From the NCBI RefSeq assembly GCF_040546025.1, contig NZ_JBEPNA010000005.1, positions 115,554 to 179,553 of the forward strand: DNA of 64,000 bases. The letters run 5' to 3'. The stretch comes from Marisediminicola sp040546025. GTDB lineage: Bacteria > Actinomycetota > Actinomycetes > Actinomycetales > Microbacteriaceae. This document shows, piece after piece, positions 1-9,215 of the stretch; positions within the stretch are counted from its first letter, which is position 1; every line of letters starts with the position of its first letter. The translations under genes and the position numbers were made by a program. The notes under the pieces were generated by a model. It saw nothing but the letters and a program-made list of their open reading frames with translations. It made no database searches and had not been told where the DNA came from.

Positions 1-403
1 CGCGATCATGCCGGCGCTCGCACTCGGTCTGCTCACCGCCGGCGTGTTCCTGCGCCTCGTGCGCACGAACGTCATCCAGACCCTCTCGAACGACTACGTC
101 GACGCCGCGCGCTCCCGCGGGGTCAGCGAGTTCCGCCTCGTGCGCTACCACGCGTACAAGCCGGCCCTCATCCCGATCGTCACCGTGATCGGGCTGCAGA
201 TCGCGCTGCTGCTCGGCGGCGCGGTGCTCACCGAGTCGACCTTCGAATGGCGCGGTCTCGGCTTCCAGCTTGCGCAGTACCTCGGGGCACGCGACTTCGT
301 CGCCGTGCAGGGGATCGTTGCGCTTTTGGCCGTGATCGTCGCCGTGACCAACTTCATCGTCGACGTCATCGCCGCGCTGATCGACCCGAGGGTGAGGTAC
401 TGA
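1..403 (+). CDS. ABC transporter permease, DppB/OppB type (5' partial)
   Basis: C-terminal half of a binding-protein-dependent permease; the gene begins before the window and the frame is open from base 2. The EAA-loop motif (DAARSRGVSEFR, about residues 32-43 of the visible part) contacts the ATPase subunits. Hydrophobic segments flank it and a final one ends before the stop. The next permease starts 3 bases downstream, the standard DppB-DppC order. It would move small peptides or similar oligomers across the inner membrane; the substrate cannot be read from this part. Confidence 0.9.
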   Translation, partial: AIMPALALGLLTAGVFLRLVRTNVIQTLSNDYVDAARSRGVSEFRLVRYHAYKPALIPIVTVIGLQIALLLGGAVLTESTFEWRGLGFQLAQYLGARDFVAVQGIVALLAVIVAVTNFIVDVIAALIDPRVRY

Positions 404-405
404 CC

Positions 406-1353
406 ATGAGCGTCGCCACAGTCCGAAAGTCCAGCCTGTTGTCACGCCTGCCGGTCGTCAGCCACCTGCGGCAGAGCGTCGGGGTGCAGAGGGGGATGCT
501 GATCGCCGGAATCGTGATCTCCCTCGTGTTCATCATCGCGGCCCTGTTCGCCCCGTTGATCGCGCCATACGGGTTCGCGCAGACCCGCGACGAGAACGGC
601 ATCTTCGGAAAGCAGCTGCCGCCGTCGCCCGAGCACCTCTGGGGCACCACCGTCGGTGGATTCGACGTGCTCTCTCGGGTGATCTGGGGCACCCAGACGG
701 CGCTGTCGGTCGTGATCGTCGCGGTCGTGCTGTCGATCTTCGCCGGCGTCGCCCTCGGCCTCATCTCCGGCTACCTGGGCGGCTGGCTCGACCGCGTGCT
801 GGTCGTCATCGCCGACGCGATCTACCCGTTTCCGACCCTGCTCCTCGCAATCGTGATGTCGATCGTCATCAGCGGCGGCCGGTCGAGCCTGTGGAGCGGA
901 ATCCTGTCCGCGGCGATCTCGATCACGGTCGTGTTCATCCCGCAGTACTTCCGGGTGGTGCGGGCAGAGGCAGTGCGGCTCAAGGCCGAGGCGTTCGTCG
1001 AATCGGCGCGCGTCGTCGGATCGAGCACAGCCCGCATCATGTTCAAGCACGTGCTGCGCAACTCCACCCGCACCCTGCCGCTCATCCTCACCCTCAACGC
1101 CTCCGAGGCGATCCTCACGCTCGCGGGGCTCGGCTTCCTCGGCTTCGGGATCGCCCCGACGTCCGCGGCGGAATGGGGCTACGACCTCAACCGGGCGCTG
1201 TCGGACACCGCGAGCGGAATCTGGTGGACCGGCGTCTACCCTGGGGCGGCGATCGTGCTGCTCGTGCTCGGCCTCACCCTCGTCGGCGAGAGCATCAACG
1301 ACATCTCCGACCCGAAGCTCCGAACCCGCAAGCGGCTCAGGAAGGCGGCCTGA
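406..1353 (+). CDS. ABC transporter permease, DppC/OppC type
   Basis: 315-residue membrane subunit. A cytoplasmic N-terminus is followed by a first membrane span (about residues 28-50), an extracytoplasmic stretch, then the BPD_transp_1 domain with the EAA loop (AFVESARVVGSSTARIMF). The ATG at 406 is 3 bases after the preceding permease stop; longer readings of the frame run back into that gene and are rejected. It pairs with the upstream permease to form the channel driven by the ATPases encoded next. Confidence 0.93.
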   Translation: MSVATVRKSSLLSRLPVVSHLRQSVGVQRGMLIAGIVISLVFIIAALFAPLIAPYGFAQTRDENGIFGKQLPPSPEHLWGTTVGGFDVLSRVIWGTQTALSVVIVAVVLSIFAGVALGLISGYLGGWLDRVLVVIADAIYPFPTLLLAIVMSIVISGGRSSLWSGILSAAISITVVFIPQYFRVVRAEAVRLKAEAFVESARVVGSSTARIMFKHVLRNSTRTLPLILTLNASEAILTLAGLGFLGFGIAPTSAAEWGYDLNRALSDTASGIWWTGVYPGAAIVLLVLGLTLVGESINDISDPKLRTRKRLRKAA

Positions 1354-1355
1354 GA

Positions 1356-3020
1356 ATGGCAAACGTCCTCGACATCACCAATCTTGGAGTGAGCTTCGCC
1401 ACCGACGCGGGCGCCGTGCGCGCCGTCAACGGGGTGTCCCTGTCCGTGAAGGCCGGTGAGGTGCTCGCGATCGTCGGCGAGAGCGGCAGTGGCAAGACCG
1501 TGACCGCGAAGACGATCCTCGGACTCCTCCCGTCGACCGCGCTCACCTCCGGCGTCGTCATGCTCGGCGCCAACGACATCGTCTCGGTCGGCAAGGAGAC
1601 CCTCCGAGGGATCCGGGGGACGGATGTCGCGATGGTCTTCCAGGAGCCGTCGCTCGCCCTCAACCCGGTCTTCACCGTCGGCTGGCAGATCGCCGAGGGG
1701 CTCCGCGCCCACGGCCGCCTGTCCAAGCGGGCAGCCAAGGCGAAGGCCGTCGACATTCTCCGCCGCGTCGGGATCCCCGAGCCGGAGAAGCGGGTCGACT
1801 ACTACCCGCATCAGTTCTCGGGCGGGCAGAAGCAGCGAGTCGTGATCGCGATGGCACTGGTCCTTGACCCCGGGCTGATCGTCGCCGACGAGCCGACGAC
1901 GGCGCTCGACGTGACCGTGCAGGCGGAGATCCTCGACCTGCTGCGCCGCTGCCGTGACGAGTTCAACACCGCGATCGTGCTCATCACCCACAACATGGGT
2001 GTCGTCGCCGACCTCGCCGACCGTGTCGTCGTGATGTACGAGGGCAAGATCGTCGAATCCGCCGACGCGACATCCCTATTCGAGAGCCCGCAGCACGAGT
2101 ACACCAAGAAACTGCTCGGCTCCGTGCCGTTCATCGGGCAGGGAACGGAAAACACGACATCTCGCGCCATGGAGCGATCCTTTGCCGACCACGAGGTGGC
2201 GGTCGAGGCCAAGAGTCTCGTCATCGAGTACCCGGGACGGCTCGGCAGGCCGGGCTTCCGCGCCGTCGACGGGGTCAGCTTCACCATCGCGCAGGGAGAG
2301 GTGCTCGGGCTCGTCGGCGAATCCGGCTCGGGCAAGACCACGATCGGTCGGGCAATCGCCGGGCTTACCGCGGTCTCCGGCGGCAGCCTGAGCGTGCTGG
2401 GCACCGAGGTGCGAGGTCTCCGCGAACGTGGTTTCCGCAGCCTCCGCGCCGACATCGGCTTCGTGTTCCAAGATCCGGCATCGAGCTTCAACCCGCGCCT
2501 CACGATCGCTGAGTGCGTCGCGGAGCCGCTGATCGTGCACGGGCGGGCGGGCGACGCCGCCGCGGCGCGGAGCCGGGTGGACGAGCTGCTCGAGGCTGTG
2601 CAACTCCCGAAGGCCTTCGGCGACCGCTTTCCGCACGAACTGAGCGGCGGGCAACGACAGCGGGCCAGCCTCGCCCGGGCTATCGCGCTGCAGCCCAAAC
2701 TCCTCGTCGCGGACGAGCCGACGAGCGCGCTCGACGTGTCGGTGCAGGCGAGGGTGCTCGAGCTGTTTGCCGAGCTGCAGCGCGAATTCGGTTTCGCCGC
2801 CCTGTTCATCAGCCACGACCTCGCCGTCGTTGACCTCCTCGCCGACCGGATCGCGGTGCTCTACCGCGGGAAGCTCGTCGAGGAGGGGACCGGAGCGCAA
2901 GTGCTGGTGACCCCCCGGCATCCGTACACAAGGCGCCTGCTCGCCTCGCTGCCGGTGCCGAATCCGGCACTCCAGGCGGAGCGCCGTGAAGAACTGCGAC
3001 GGTTGAGAGGCCTGGACTGA
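1356..3020 (+). CDS. ABC transporter ATP-binding protein, fused double NBD (DppD-DppF type)
   Basis: 554 residues with two complete nucleotide-binding domains. Each has Walker A GESGSGKT (first at residues 41-48, second near 320), an SGGQ signature (FSGGQKQR, LSGGQRQR), Walker B ending ADEP, and an H-loop (LITHN, FISHD). An oligopeptide-loop C-terminal segment follows each. The ATG overlaps the end of the permease gene. Fusion of the D and F subunits into one chain is common in actinobacteria. It powers the two permeases. Confidence 0.93.
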   Translation: MANVLDITNLGVSFATDAGAVRAVNGVSLSVKAGEVLAIVGESGSGKTVTAKTILGLLPSTALTSGVVMLGANDIVSVGKETLRGIRGTDVAMVFQEPSLALNPVFTVGWQIAEGLRAHGRLSKRAAKAKAVDILRRVGIPEPEKRVDYYPHQFSGGQKQRVVIAMALVLDPGLIVADEPTTALDVTVQAEILDLLRRCRDEFNTAIVLITHNMGVVADLADRVVVMYEGKIVESADATSLFESPQHEYTKKLLGSVPFIGQGTENTTSRAMERSFADHEVAVEAKSLVIEYPGRLGRPGFRAVDGVSFTIAQGEVLGLVGESGSGKTTIGRAIAGLTAVSGGSLSVLGTEVRGLRERGFRSLRADIGFVFQDPASSFNPRLTIAECVAEPLIVHGRAGDAAAARSRVDELLEAVQLPKAFGDRFPHELSGGQRQRASLARAIALQPKLLVADEPTSALDVSVQARVLELFAELQREFGFAALFISHDLAVVDLLADRIAVLYRGKLVEEGTGAQVLVTPRHPYTRRLLASLPVPNPALQAERREELRRLRGLD

Positions 3021-3023
3021 CAC

Positions 3024-3893
3024 ATGCGTGAGCCCCGCGAGGACCCGGTGCGCAGGCGCACCCACGGCACCGTCATCACCGCGGATGACCTGTCGATCGA
3101 GTACCGCTCGGCGACCGCGAGCTCACGCCACATCGCGGTCAACGGCGTCACATTCGAACTGCGCGCCGGCCAGGTGCTCGGCATCATCGGAGAATCGGGG
3201 TCGGGCAAGTCGACGCTGGCCATGGCCCTCGCCGGCCTCGCGGACGTGCGGCCGGTCGACGAGGGGGCACCGCAAATCTGCGGCGGCTCGCTGACGGTGC
3301 TGGGCACTCCACTGCGGCGGCTCGGCAAGAAGGCCAGGCGGCTGCTGACCCTGAGGGTCGGCTATCTGCCGCAGGATGCCGCCCAGCGACTCAACCCCGG
3401 CCTCACGGTGGCCGAGAACGTGGCCGAGCCGATCTTCCTGCGCGATCGCCGCTTCGACCAGAACGAGGCCGGGAAGTCGGTCGCGACCCTCATTGACGCC
3501 GTGCACCTACCGCTCTCGGTGCTCGGAATCATGACCTACGAGCTCAGCAGCGGCCAGCTGCAGCGGGTCGCTCTCGCTCGCTCTCTCGTGCTCGAACCCG
3601 AACTGCTGGTGGCCGACGAGCCCATCCGCGGCGTCGACATCATGGTGCGGCACGACGTGCTCAACGTGATCCCCGAGCTGCAGGCCGCACGCGGGTTCTC
3701 CGCCGTCGTGGTCAGCAGCGATCTCTCCGTGGTCGAGGATGTGGCGGAGCGGATCGCCGTGCTGCAGGATGGCGTGATCATCGGACTCGGCACGCTCAAG
3801 GAGCTCGTGACCGCGCCGGAACACCCCTATTTGAAGGGCCTCGCACGCGCCCTCGAGGCCGAGCAGCAACCGCGAGGGGAGGGGACGCCATGA
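3024..3893 (+). CDS. third ABC transporter ATP-binding protein
   Basis: 289 residues, a single NBD: Walker A GESGSGKST, Walker B LLVADEP and a D-loop. The signature reads LSSGQLQR, with Ser in place of the first Gly of SGGQ. The H-loop position reads VVSSDL, so the usual switch histidine is replaced by Ser. A double NBD is already present upstream, so this subunit is surplus to the canonical two-NBD set. It may be an accessory or degenerate partner, or serve an alternative complex. It starts 3 bases after the previous gene and overlaps the next by 4 bases. Confidence 0.85.
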   Translation: MREPREDPVRRRTHGTVITADDLSIEYRSATASSRHIAVNGVTFELRAGQVLGIIGESGSGKSTLAMALAGLADVRPVDEGAPQICGGSLTVLGTPLRRLGKKARRLLTLRVGYLPQDAAQRLNPGLTVAENVAEPIFLRDRRFDQNEAGKSVATLIDAVHLPLSVLGIMTYELSSGQLQRVALARSLVLEPELLVADEPIRGVDIMVRHDVLNVIPELQAARGFSAVVVSSDLSVVEDVAERIAVLQDGVIIGLGTLKELVTAPEHPYLKGLARALEAEQQPRGEGTP

Positions 3894-4933
3894 CCAGCAT
3901 CCGTCCAGACCGCGGCATCCGCCCCTCCGAACACGCGGCGCGGCCGCAGCACCGCGCCGTCGTCGCGAGGAAGTCGGGCGTCGTGCCGGAGCACGCCCGC
4001 CCGACACCGGGCCCGATCACGCTCATGCCCCACCCGGTTGAGGCGTTCGCCCAGGCGGTGCTGGACGGCGGGGGAGAGCTCGTCGAGCTCGGCGACTCGA
4101 CCCGCGGCCTGGTCTGGCTTTCGTCGGAGCAGCCCGGGCTCCTCGTCGACACCCTCGAGCGATACCCGCAGATCGAGTGGGTCCAGCTGCCGTGGGCCGG
4201 CGTGGATGCCTTCGCGAGCGTCCTCGCGCCCGTCGCCGGCCGCGCGCGCCCCCTGTGGACGAGCGCGAAGGGAGCCTACTCCCAACCGGTCGCCGAGCAC
4301 GCCCTTGCCCTCACGCTCTCGCTGCTGCGCGTCGTGCCCACCCGGGTGCGCGCGACGAGCTGGTCGACCGTGCCCGAGGGCAGATCCCTCTACGGGCTCA
4401 ACGTCGTCGTGATCGGCGCGGGTGGAATCGCCGTTGAGCTGCTCCGCCTGCTCGAACCGTTCGACACCATCGTGACGGTGGTCCGCCGCACCGCCGAGCC
4501 GTTCGCTGGCGCGAGGCGCACCATCACGACGGATCGGCTCGCGGAGGCTCTGCCGGATGCCGACGTGGTGGTCGTCGCCGCCGCGCTCACCCCCGGGACG
4601 GCTGGGCTCATCGGGGCCGATGAGCTTGCCCTGATGCCGTCGCGAGGGGTGCTCGTGAACATTGCCCGAGGCGGCCTCGTCGACACCGATGCACTCACCG
4701 CCGCACTGGCCGCCGGCGCCATCCACGGCGCCGGCCTCGACGTCACCACCCCGGAGCCGCTCCCCGACTCCCATCCGCTCTGGAGCGAACAGAGGGTCAT
4801 CATCACCCCGCACTCGGCCGACACACCCGACATGACCGCGCCGCTCCTCGCGGAGCGCATCCGCGCCAACGTCGAGGCGTTCCTCGACCACGGGAGGTTC
4901 ATCGGCATCGTCGACACCGAGGCAGGCTATTGA
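3890..4933 (+). CDS. D-isomer specific 2-hydroxyacid dehydrogenase
   Basis: 347 residues. A Rossmann NAD-binding motif (VIGAGGIAVELL, about residues 173-184), the catalytic Arg in NIARGGLVDTDAL, the Glu in TTPEPLPDSHPL and the His in IITPHSADT define the family, which reduces 2-keto acids or oxidises D-2-hydroxyacids. The first about 45 residues are a basic, Pro-rich extension, and a later start is possible. The ATG overlaps the ABC gene stop (ATGA) and its own end overlaps the next start, so it is translationally coupled to the transporter operon. Confidence 0.87.
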   Translation: MTSIRPDRGIRPSEHAARPQHRAVVARKSGVVPEHARPTPGPITLMPHPVEAFAQAVLDGGGELVELGDSTRGLVWLSSEQPGLLVDTLERYPQIEWVQLPWAGVDAFASVLAPVAGRARPLWTSAKGAYSQPVAEHALALTLSLLRVVPTRVRATSWSTVPEGRSLYGLNVVVIGAGGIAVELLRLLEPFDTIVTVVRRTAEPFAGARRTITTDRLAEALPDADVVVVAAALTPGTAGLIGADELALMPSRGVLVNIARGGLVDTDALTAALAAGAIHGAGLDVTTPEPLPDSHPLWSEQRVIITPHSADTPDMTAPLLAERIRANVEAFLDHGRFIGIVDTEAGY

Positions 4934-5949
4934 GAGCGACATTTCTCACCGGCGGCTACACCGAATCCAGCGGCGGCCACGCACAGGGAATCGGCCTGAT
5001 CCGCCCAACCAGCGACGGCGCGCTTATGTTTGCCGGACTCGCGGCGAGTGCATCGTCCCCCTCGTTCCTCGTGCACGGCGAGCTCGAGGGCGTGCTCTAT
5101 TCCGTCGACGAGGCCGGCAATCGGGTTCTCGCCTTTGAGCGCGACATGGACGGCCCGCTCCGCACGCTGGGCTGGCAGCGCAGCTCCGGCACAGCTCCCT
5201 GCCACCTGTCCGCAACCCGCGACTGGCTCTACTCGTCGAATTACGGAACCGGCGAGATCGATGTGTTCCCGCTGGGGCACGACGGAAGCATCGGGCCCCT
5301 GTACGACACCGTCGTGCCAGGCGCCCGCGTGCCTGGCCCTCACCCGGCACAGGACGGCCCGCACGCCCACTCGACCCTCGTTCTCGGTGACGGCGTCCTC
5401 GGCGACACGGTGCTGGGTGCCGACCTCGGCTGCGACACCGTGGGCATCCACCGCTTTGTCGACGGGCACCTCACCCGGGTACGCTCCATCGACTTTCCCG
5501 CCGGCACCGGTCCACGCGACATCGCCGTCGGGCCGGACGGGCGCGTGTTCGTGCTGGGCGAGCTCTCCTGCGTGGTCTTCGAGCTCACCGGCCTCGACAC
5601 CGACATACCCCGGATCTCGCGCTCCGGACCGAGCACGACGTCGCCGGCCCCCGCCGACCACGCGGCCGGCCTGGTGATCTCACCGGACGGGCGCCGCCTC
5701 TACACGGGATTGCGCGGTTCGAACCGCATTGCCGTGCTGAACGTCGACGACCTCACTCCCGTCGCGGCCGTCGACTGCGTCGGCGACTGGCCGCGACACC
5801 TCGCGATCGACGCGGGCACCCTCCTGGTCGCCTGCGAACGGTCCGGAACGGTCTCGGTGCTGCCGATCGATGAAAAGACGGGGATTCCGGGCCCCGGCAC
5901 CTCGATTGAGGTGCCGTCGCCGACATATCTGCTTGCGGTGGGCGCCTGA
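4930..5949 (+). CDS. lactonase family protein (6-phosphogluconolactonase-like beta-propeller)
   Basis: 339 residues with repeated beta-propeller blades of the type LSATRDWLYSSNYGTGEID, HAHSTLVLGD and LVISPDGRRLYTGLRGSN, characteristic of the seven-bladed lactonase (YbhE/muconate-lactonizing-like) family. A TTG start overlaps the dehydrogenase stop. With the dehydrogenase and the ABC transporter it suggests uptake and oxidation of a sugar or sugar-acid compound, but the family name alone does not prove the substrate. Confidence 0.85.
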   Translation: MRATFLTGGYTESSGGHAQGIGLIRPTSDGALMFAGLAASASSPSFLVHGELEGVLYSVDEAGNRVLAFERDMDGPLRTLGWQRSSGTAPCHLSATRDWLYSSNYGTGEIDVFPLGHDGSIGPLYDTVVPGARVPGPHPAQDGPHAHSTLVLGDGVLGDTVLGADLGCDTVGIHRFVDGHLTRVRSIDFPAGTGPRDIAVGPDGRVFVLGELSCVVFELTGLDTDIPRISRSGPSTTSPAPADHAAGLVISPDGRRLYTGLRGSNRIAVLNVDDLTPVAAVDCVGDWPRHLAIDAGTLLVACERSGTVSVLPIDEKTGIPGPGTSIEVPSPTYLLAVGA

Positions 5950-6067
5950 TCCGGCCGGTTGCGAAGGTGCCAGTGCACGACAGAGCACCCGCTCTGTTCC
6001 GTCGGCCTCCGCGCGTCGATTTTGCACATGGTCGGGGTTTGGTAAGGTAATCAAGCTGTTTCAGCAT

Positions 6068-6140
6068 TCCTCGATAGCTCAATTGGCAGAGCAGCCGACT
6101 GTTAATCGGCAGGTTCTTGGTTCGAGTCCAAGTCGAGGAG
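6068..6140 (+). tRNA. tRNA-Asn (GTT)
   Basis: 73-nt cloverleaf. Acceptor arms TCCTCGA and TCGAGGA pair perfectly, the anticodon GTT lies at 6101-6103, and the T-arm contains GGTTCGAGTCC. The discriminator base is G and CCA is not encoded. A strong hairpin follows directly. Confidence 0.97.
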
Positions 6141-6143
6141 CTC

Positions 6144-6180
6144 GAAGGCCGCAAGGGGCTCCACCCCCTGCGGCCTTCGT
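6144..6180 (+). terminator. hairpin terminator after tRNA-Asn
   Basis: GAAGGCCGCA at 6144 pairs with TGCGGCCTTC ending at 6179, and a GGGG/CCCC extension closes the loop. This is a long GC-rich stem immediately downstream of the tRNA, followed by GTCTATT, a weak T-run. It probably ends the tRNA transcript before the kinase gene. Confidence 0.75.
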
Positions 6181-6263
6181 CTATTAACCGGCCTGCTCCC
6201 CGGGCAGTAGCTACAACTGCTCCGACGGATGCCGCGGCTACCGCCCCTCGCTACGATCAGGGA

Positions 6264-7544
6264 ATGCGCGCAACGGCAGCCGACCTCCCCGCCGACACGG
6301 CCGCCGTGCGGGCCCGTGCGGAGCATCCGTTCGGCCGGGAGCACTGGGACGGGCACTGGGACGGGCACTGGGACAACGCCGCCGCGCACGTTCGCTCCTC
6401 AGCCGGGTTCCGACTCTGGATGCCCGTGCTGCTTTCGCTCGTCACGCAGGTCCCTGCAGCGCTCGTGCGCTGGCGTCTGGCGGATGCGTCGACCGAGCCC
6501 GTCGTGTTGTGGCTCGGCCTGGGAATCGCCCTCGTCGGACCGCTGGCGCTGATCGGCGCACGCCGCTTCCCCGGCCCGGTCGTCGCGGTCTCCGCGGCCG
6601 CCGCGTCGGTGGACCTGCTCGTCACGAGTGAGATCGGTGGTCCGCCCTACGTCGCCCTCGCCTTCGCGATCGTCGGGGCGATCGTTCGCGGCGCGCGCAT
6701 CTGGGCCTGGGTGTCGGTCGGCGTGGCCTGGGTCGCCACGCTCGGCATCGCCGCCTCCCTCGGCCTCACCTGGCAGCCGCTGAGGATCGCGGCGATCACC
6801 CTGGGCATCCTCGTCGTCATGGGAGTTGGCGAGGGCATCCGCTCCCGCAAGGAGCGGTTCGACACGCTCGGCCGCGAGCTCGCCGAGCGCCGCCGCTCCG
6901 AGGTGCAGGCGGAGCGCGTGCGGATCGCGCGCGAGCTTCACGATGTGCTCGCGCACTCGCTCAGCCAGATCAACGTGCAGGCGGGGGTCGGCCTCCACCT
7001 CGCCGAGAAGCACCCCGACAAGGCCGCCGCCGCACTCGCCAGCATCAAGGAGGCGAGCAAGACCGCCCTGGACGAGGTGCGGTCGGTGCTCGGTGTGCTC
7101 CGCGCCGAGGGCGCCACGGCGCCCGGCGCCCCGCTCGTTCCCGAGCCCGACCTCGCTCGGCTGCCGAGTCTCGTGGCGTCGTTCTCGGCGCAGGGCATCA
7201 CGGTGACCCTCGATAACGCTCTGACCGCTCCGCCGCCCGCCGCGGTGCAGCTCGCCCTGTTCCGCATCGCCCAGGAGGCGCTCACGAACGTGTCCCGGCA
7301 CTCGGCAGCTCACTCGGCGAGCGTGACCATCAGCCAGACCGCGACGTCGTACAACATCGACGTGCGCGACGACGGGCACGGGTCCGCAACCGCGGGCATG
7401 ACCGGCGCGGGCGGTCGTGGGCTCCTCGGAATGCGCGAACGGGCCGAGCTCCTCGGCGGCACGCTCGTCACCCGGTCGCCGCCCGGCGGAGGGTTCACCG
7501 TCACGGCCAGCATCCCGGCTCCGCGCACGATCGACCTCTCGTGA
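6264..7544 (+). CDS. sensor histidine kinase, NarL/DesK type
   Basis: 426 residues. Several membrane spans cover about residues 50-190, then comes a HisKA_3 dimerisation domain with phospho-acceptor His in RIARELHDVLAHSLSQ, and an HATPase_c domain (VSRHSAAH, DVRDDGHGS, GGRGLLGMRERAELLGG). The N-terminus holds three tandem GHWD units. The ATG at 6264 follows TCAGGGA; longer readings run through the tRNA. It overlaps the response regulator by 4 bases and is its likely partner. The signal is unknown. Confidence 0.92.
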   Translation: MRATAADLPADTAAVRARAEHPFGREHWDGHWDGHWDNAAAHVRSSAGFRLWMPVLLSLVTQVPAALVRWRLADASTEPVVLWLGLGIALVGPLALIGARRFPGPVVAVSAAAASVDLLVTSEIGGPPYVALAFAIVGAIVRGARIWAWVSVGVAWVATLGIAASLGLTWQPLRIAAITLGILVVMGVGEGIRSRKERFDTLGRELAERRRSEVQAERVRIARELHDVLAHSLSQINVQAGVGLHLAEKHPDKAAAALASIKEASKTALDEVRSVLGVLRAEGATAPGAPLVPEPDLARLPSLVASFSAQGITVTLDNALTAPPPAAVQLALFRIAQEALTNVSRHSAAHSASVTISQTATSYNIDVRDDGHGSATAGMTGAGGRGLLGMRERAELLGGTLVTRSPPGGGFTVTASIPAPRTIDLS

Positions 7545-8206
7545 TCCGCGTCGCGATCGCCGACGACCAGCAGCTCATCCGCGCCGGGTTCCGCTCCCTG
7601 CTCGAGACCGAGCCCGACATCGAGGTCGTCGGCGAGGCGGGCACAGGGGAGGACGCCCTCGCGCTCGTGATCGCGCAGCGACCCGACGTCATCCTCATGG
7701 ACATCCGGATGCCCGGCGGCGACGGCCTCTGGGCGACCGCCCAGATCGTGGCGAACCCCGAGCTCGCTGCGACCCGCATCGTGATCGTCACGACCTTCGA
7801 ACTCGACGAGTATGTCGGCCAGGCCATCCGGGCGGGCGCGAGCGGCTTCCTGGTCAAGGACACCGAGCCAGTTGAGCTCATTCGCGCGGTGCACGTCGTC
7901 GCCGCCGGTGACGCGCTCCTGTCGCCCAGTGTTACCCGGCGGCTGCTTGAACGGGTCGCCGATGAACTCACCGAGCGACCGGACGCGACTGCGCTGAGTG
8001 TGCTGACCGACCGGGAACGTGAGGTGCTCGCGTTGGTCGGCCGAGGGCTCACGAACGACGAGATCGGGCGCGCCCTGTTTCTCAGCCCCCTCACCGCAAA
8101 GACCCACGTCTCGCGCATCATGAGCAAACTTCCGGCACGGGACCGCGTGCGGCTCGTCGTGATCGCCTACGAGACCGGACTCGTCACGGCCGGCCGGCAG
8201 GGTTAG
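7541..8206 (+). CDS. response regulator, NarL/LuxR family
   Basis: 221 residues. The receiver domain has acidic residues ADDQ near the N-terminus, phospho-acceptor Asp in VILMDIRMPGGDG and Lys in FLVKDTEP. The C-terminal LuxR helix-turn-helix reads LTDREREVLALVGRGLTNDE and continues to KTHVSRIMSKL. The GTG start lies inside the kinase stop region, so translation is coupled and the pair is a cognate two-component system. Confidence 0.94.
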   Translation: MIRVAIADDQQLIRAGFRSLLETEPDIEVVGEAGTGEDALALVIAQRPDVILMDIRMPGGDGLWATAQIVANPELAATRIVIVTTFELDEYVGQAIRAGASGFLVKDTEPVELIRAVHVVAAGDALLSPSVTRRLLERVADELTERPDATALSVLTDREREVLALVGRGLTNDEIGRALFLSPLTAKTHVSRIMSKLPARDRVRLVVIAYETGLVTAGRQG

Positions 8207-8298
8207 GGAGGCTGGGTGGCGGTGCTCTCGATGCCGTTCGCGATAGGGTCACTTCTGGACCATGCCCCGCCGCACCGTCGGGCCCGAAAGGACGCACC

Positions 8299-9198
8299 GT
8301 GATCGACTGGCTGACTGGAAATGTCGGCGTCGTCGCCGCGCTCGCGGCGGTGCTTCTCGCCACGAGCCTCCTCCTGCTCGTCCTCCTGCTGCGATCCGCC
8401 CACAACGGGAGGCTGCTGTCCGGCGAACTCGACGCAGCCGATCGGGAGATCGCGAAGCTCGAGACCGGCATCGCGGAACGTGCCGCGCGACTGCGCATCG
8501 TGCGCGAGCTGCACGAGGTCGCGGTGGGCTCGATCTCAGCGATCCTGCGCCAAGCCGAGGGGTCCCGCTACGTAGTCCAGACTGACCCGACCTCCGCGTC
8601 TCGTTCCGCCGGCCAGATCGCCGACCTCGCCGCGGGCGCGCTCACCGACCTGCGGCGCATTGTGACGATCGCCGGCGAGAGCGAGACGCCCACGGCGGCC
8701 CAACCGAGCATCGCGGCCGCCGCCGAACTCATAGCAACCATGACCGGGGCCGGTCTCACCATCGGGTTCACCGAATCGGGCGAGAAGTTCGAACTGCAGC
8801 AGGGTGCCGACGTCGCCATCTACCGAATCCTCGAGGAGTCGCTCGCGAACGCGCTCACCTACGGCGGCACCGGCACGGATGTGCGGGTGTCGTTCACGTG
8901 GACCGCGGAGGGCCTCCAGGTGCTCGTCGACGACGACGGGGTGCAGGCGGCGGCGCGTCGCGACGGACTCGACCCGAACGAGCTCGCGCAGCAGCGCAGC
9001 TATACCTTCCAGGACGACCTCAACGCGCTCACTGAGGTAGTCGAAGGGGAGGGGCTCACCGAGATGCGGCAGCGCACCGTCGCCTACCGGGGCGTGTTCA
9101 ACGCCTATGCGGTGCCGGGCGTGGGCTTCTCCGTCCAGGCGATCTTCCCCGCGCTGCGCTACGACAATGGCGTGCACGGGGTCAACCTGGCGCGCTGA
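8299..9198 (+). CDS. sensor-kinase-like protein with one membrane span and an HATPase domain
   Basis: 299 residues. One N-terminal membrane segment (about 8-33), a short coiled region, then RIVRELHEVAVGSISAIL, which resembles a NarL-type H-box (ELHEVAVGS), and an ATPase fold with the N-box YRILEESLANALTYG and D-box VDDDG. The glycine-rich ATP lid is poorly conserved, replaced by QRSYTFQDDLNALTEVVEGE before GLTEMRQRTVAYRG. No response regulator follows, so it may act on the upstream regulator. The GTG start is preceded by GAAAGGA. Confidence 0.7.
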   Translation: MIDWLTGNVGVVAALAAVLLATSLLLLVLLLRSAHNGRLLSGELDAADREIAKLETGIAERAARLRIVRELHEVAVGSISAILRQAEGSRYVVQTDPTSASRSAGQIADLAAGALTDLRRIVTIAGESETPTAAQPSIAAAAELIATMTGAGLTIGFTESGEKFELQQGADVAIYRILEESLANALTYGGTGTDVRVSFTWTAEGLQVLVDDDGVQAAARRDGLDPNELAQQRSYTFQDDLNALTEVVEGEGLTEMRQRTVAYRGVFNAYAVPGVGFSVQAIFPALRYDNGVHGVNLAR

Positions 9199-9215
9199 CG
9201 GTCAGGCGTCGACAG

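Noticed and set aside
442..1362. Long minus-strand open frame opposite the permease gene
   Set aside because: Codon-shadow of a high-GC gene: Arg/Asp/Glu-rich, no family motif, wholly antisense to a well supported permease. Many similar shadows elsewhere were left out for the same reason.
6117..6263. Extended N-terminus of the kinase gene through the tRNA-Asn
   Set aside because: The frame happens to be open through the tRNA and its terminator hairpin; conserved sequence starts after ATG 6264.
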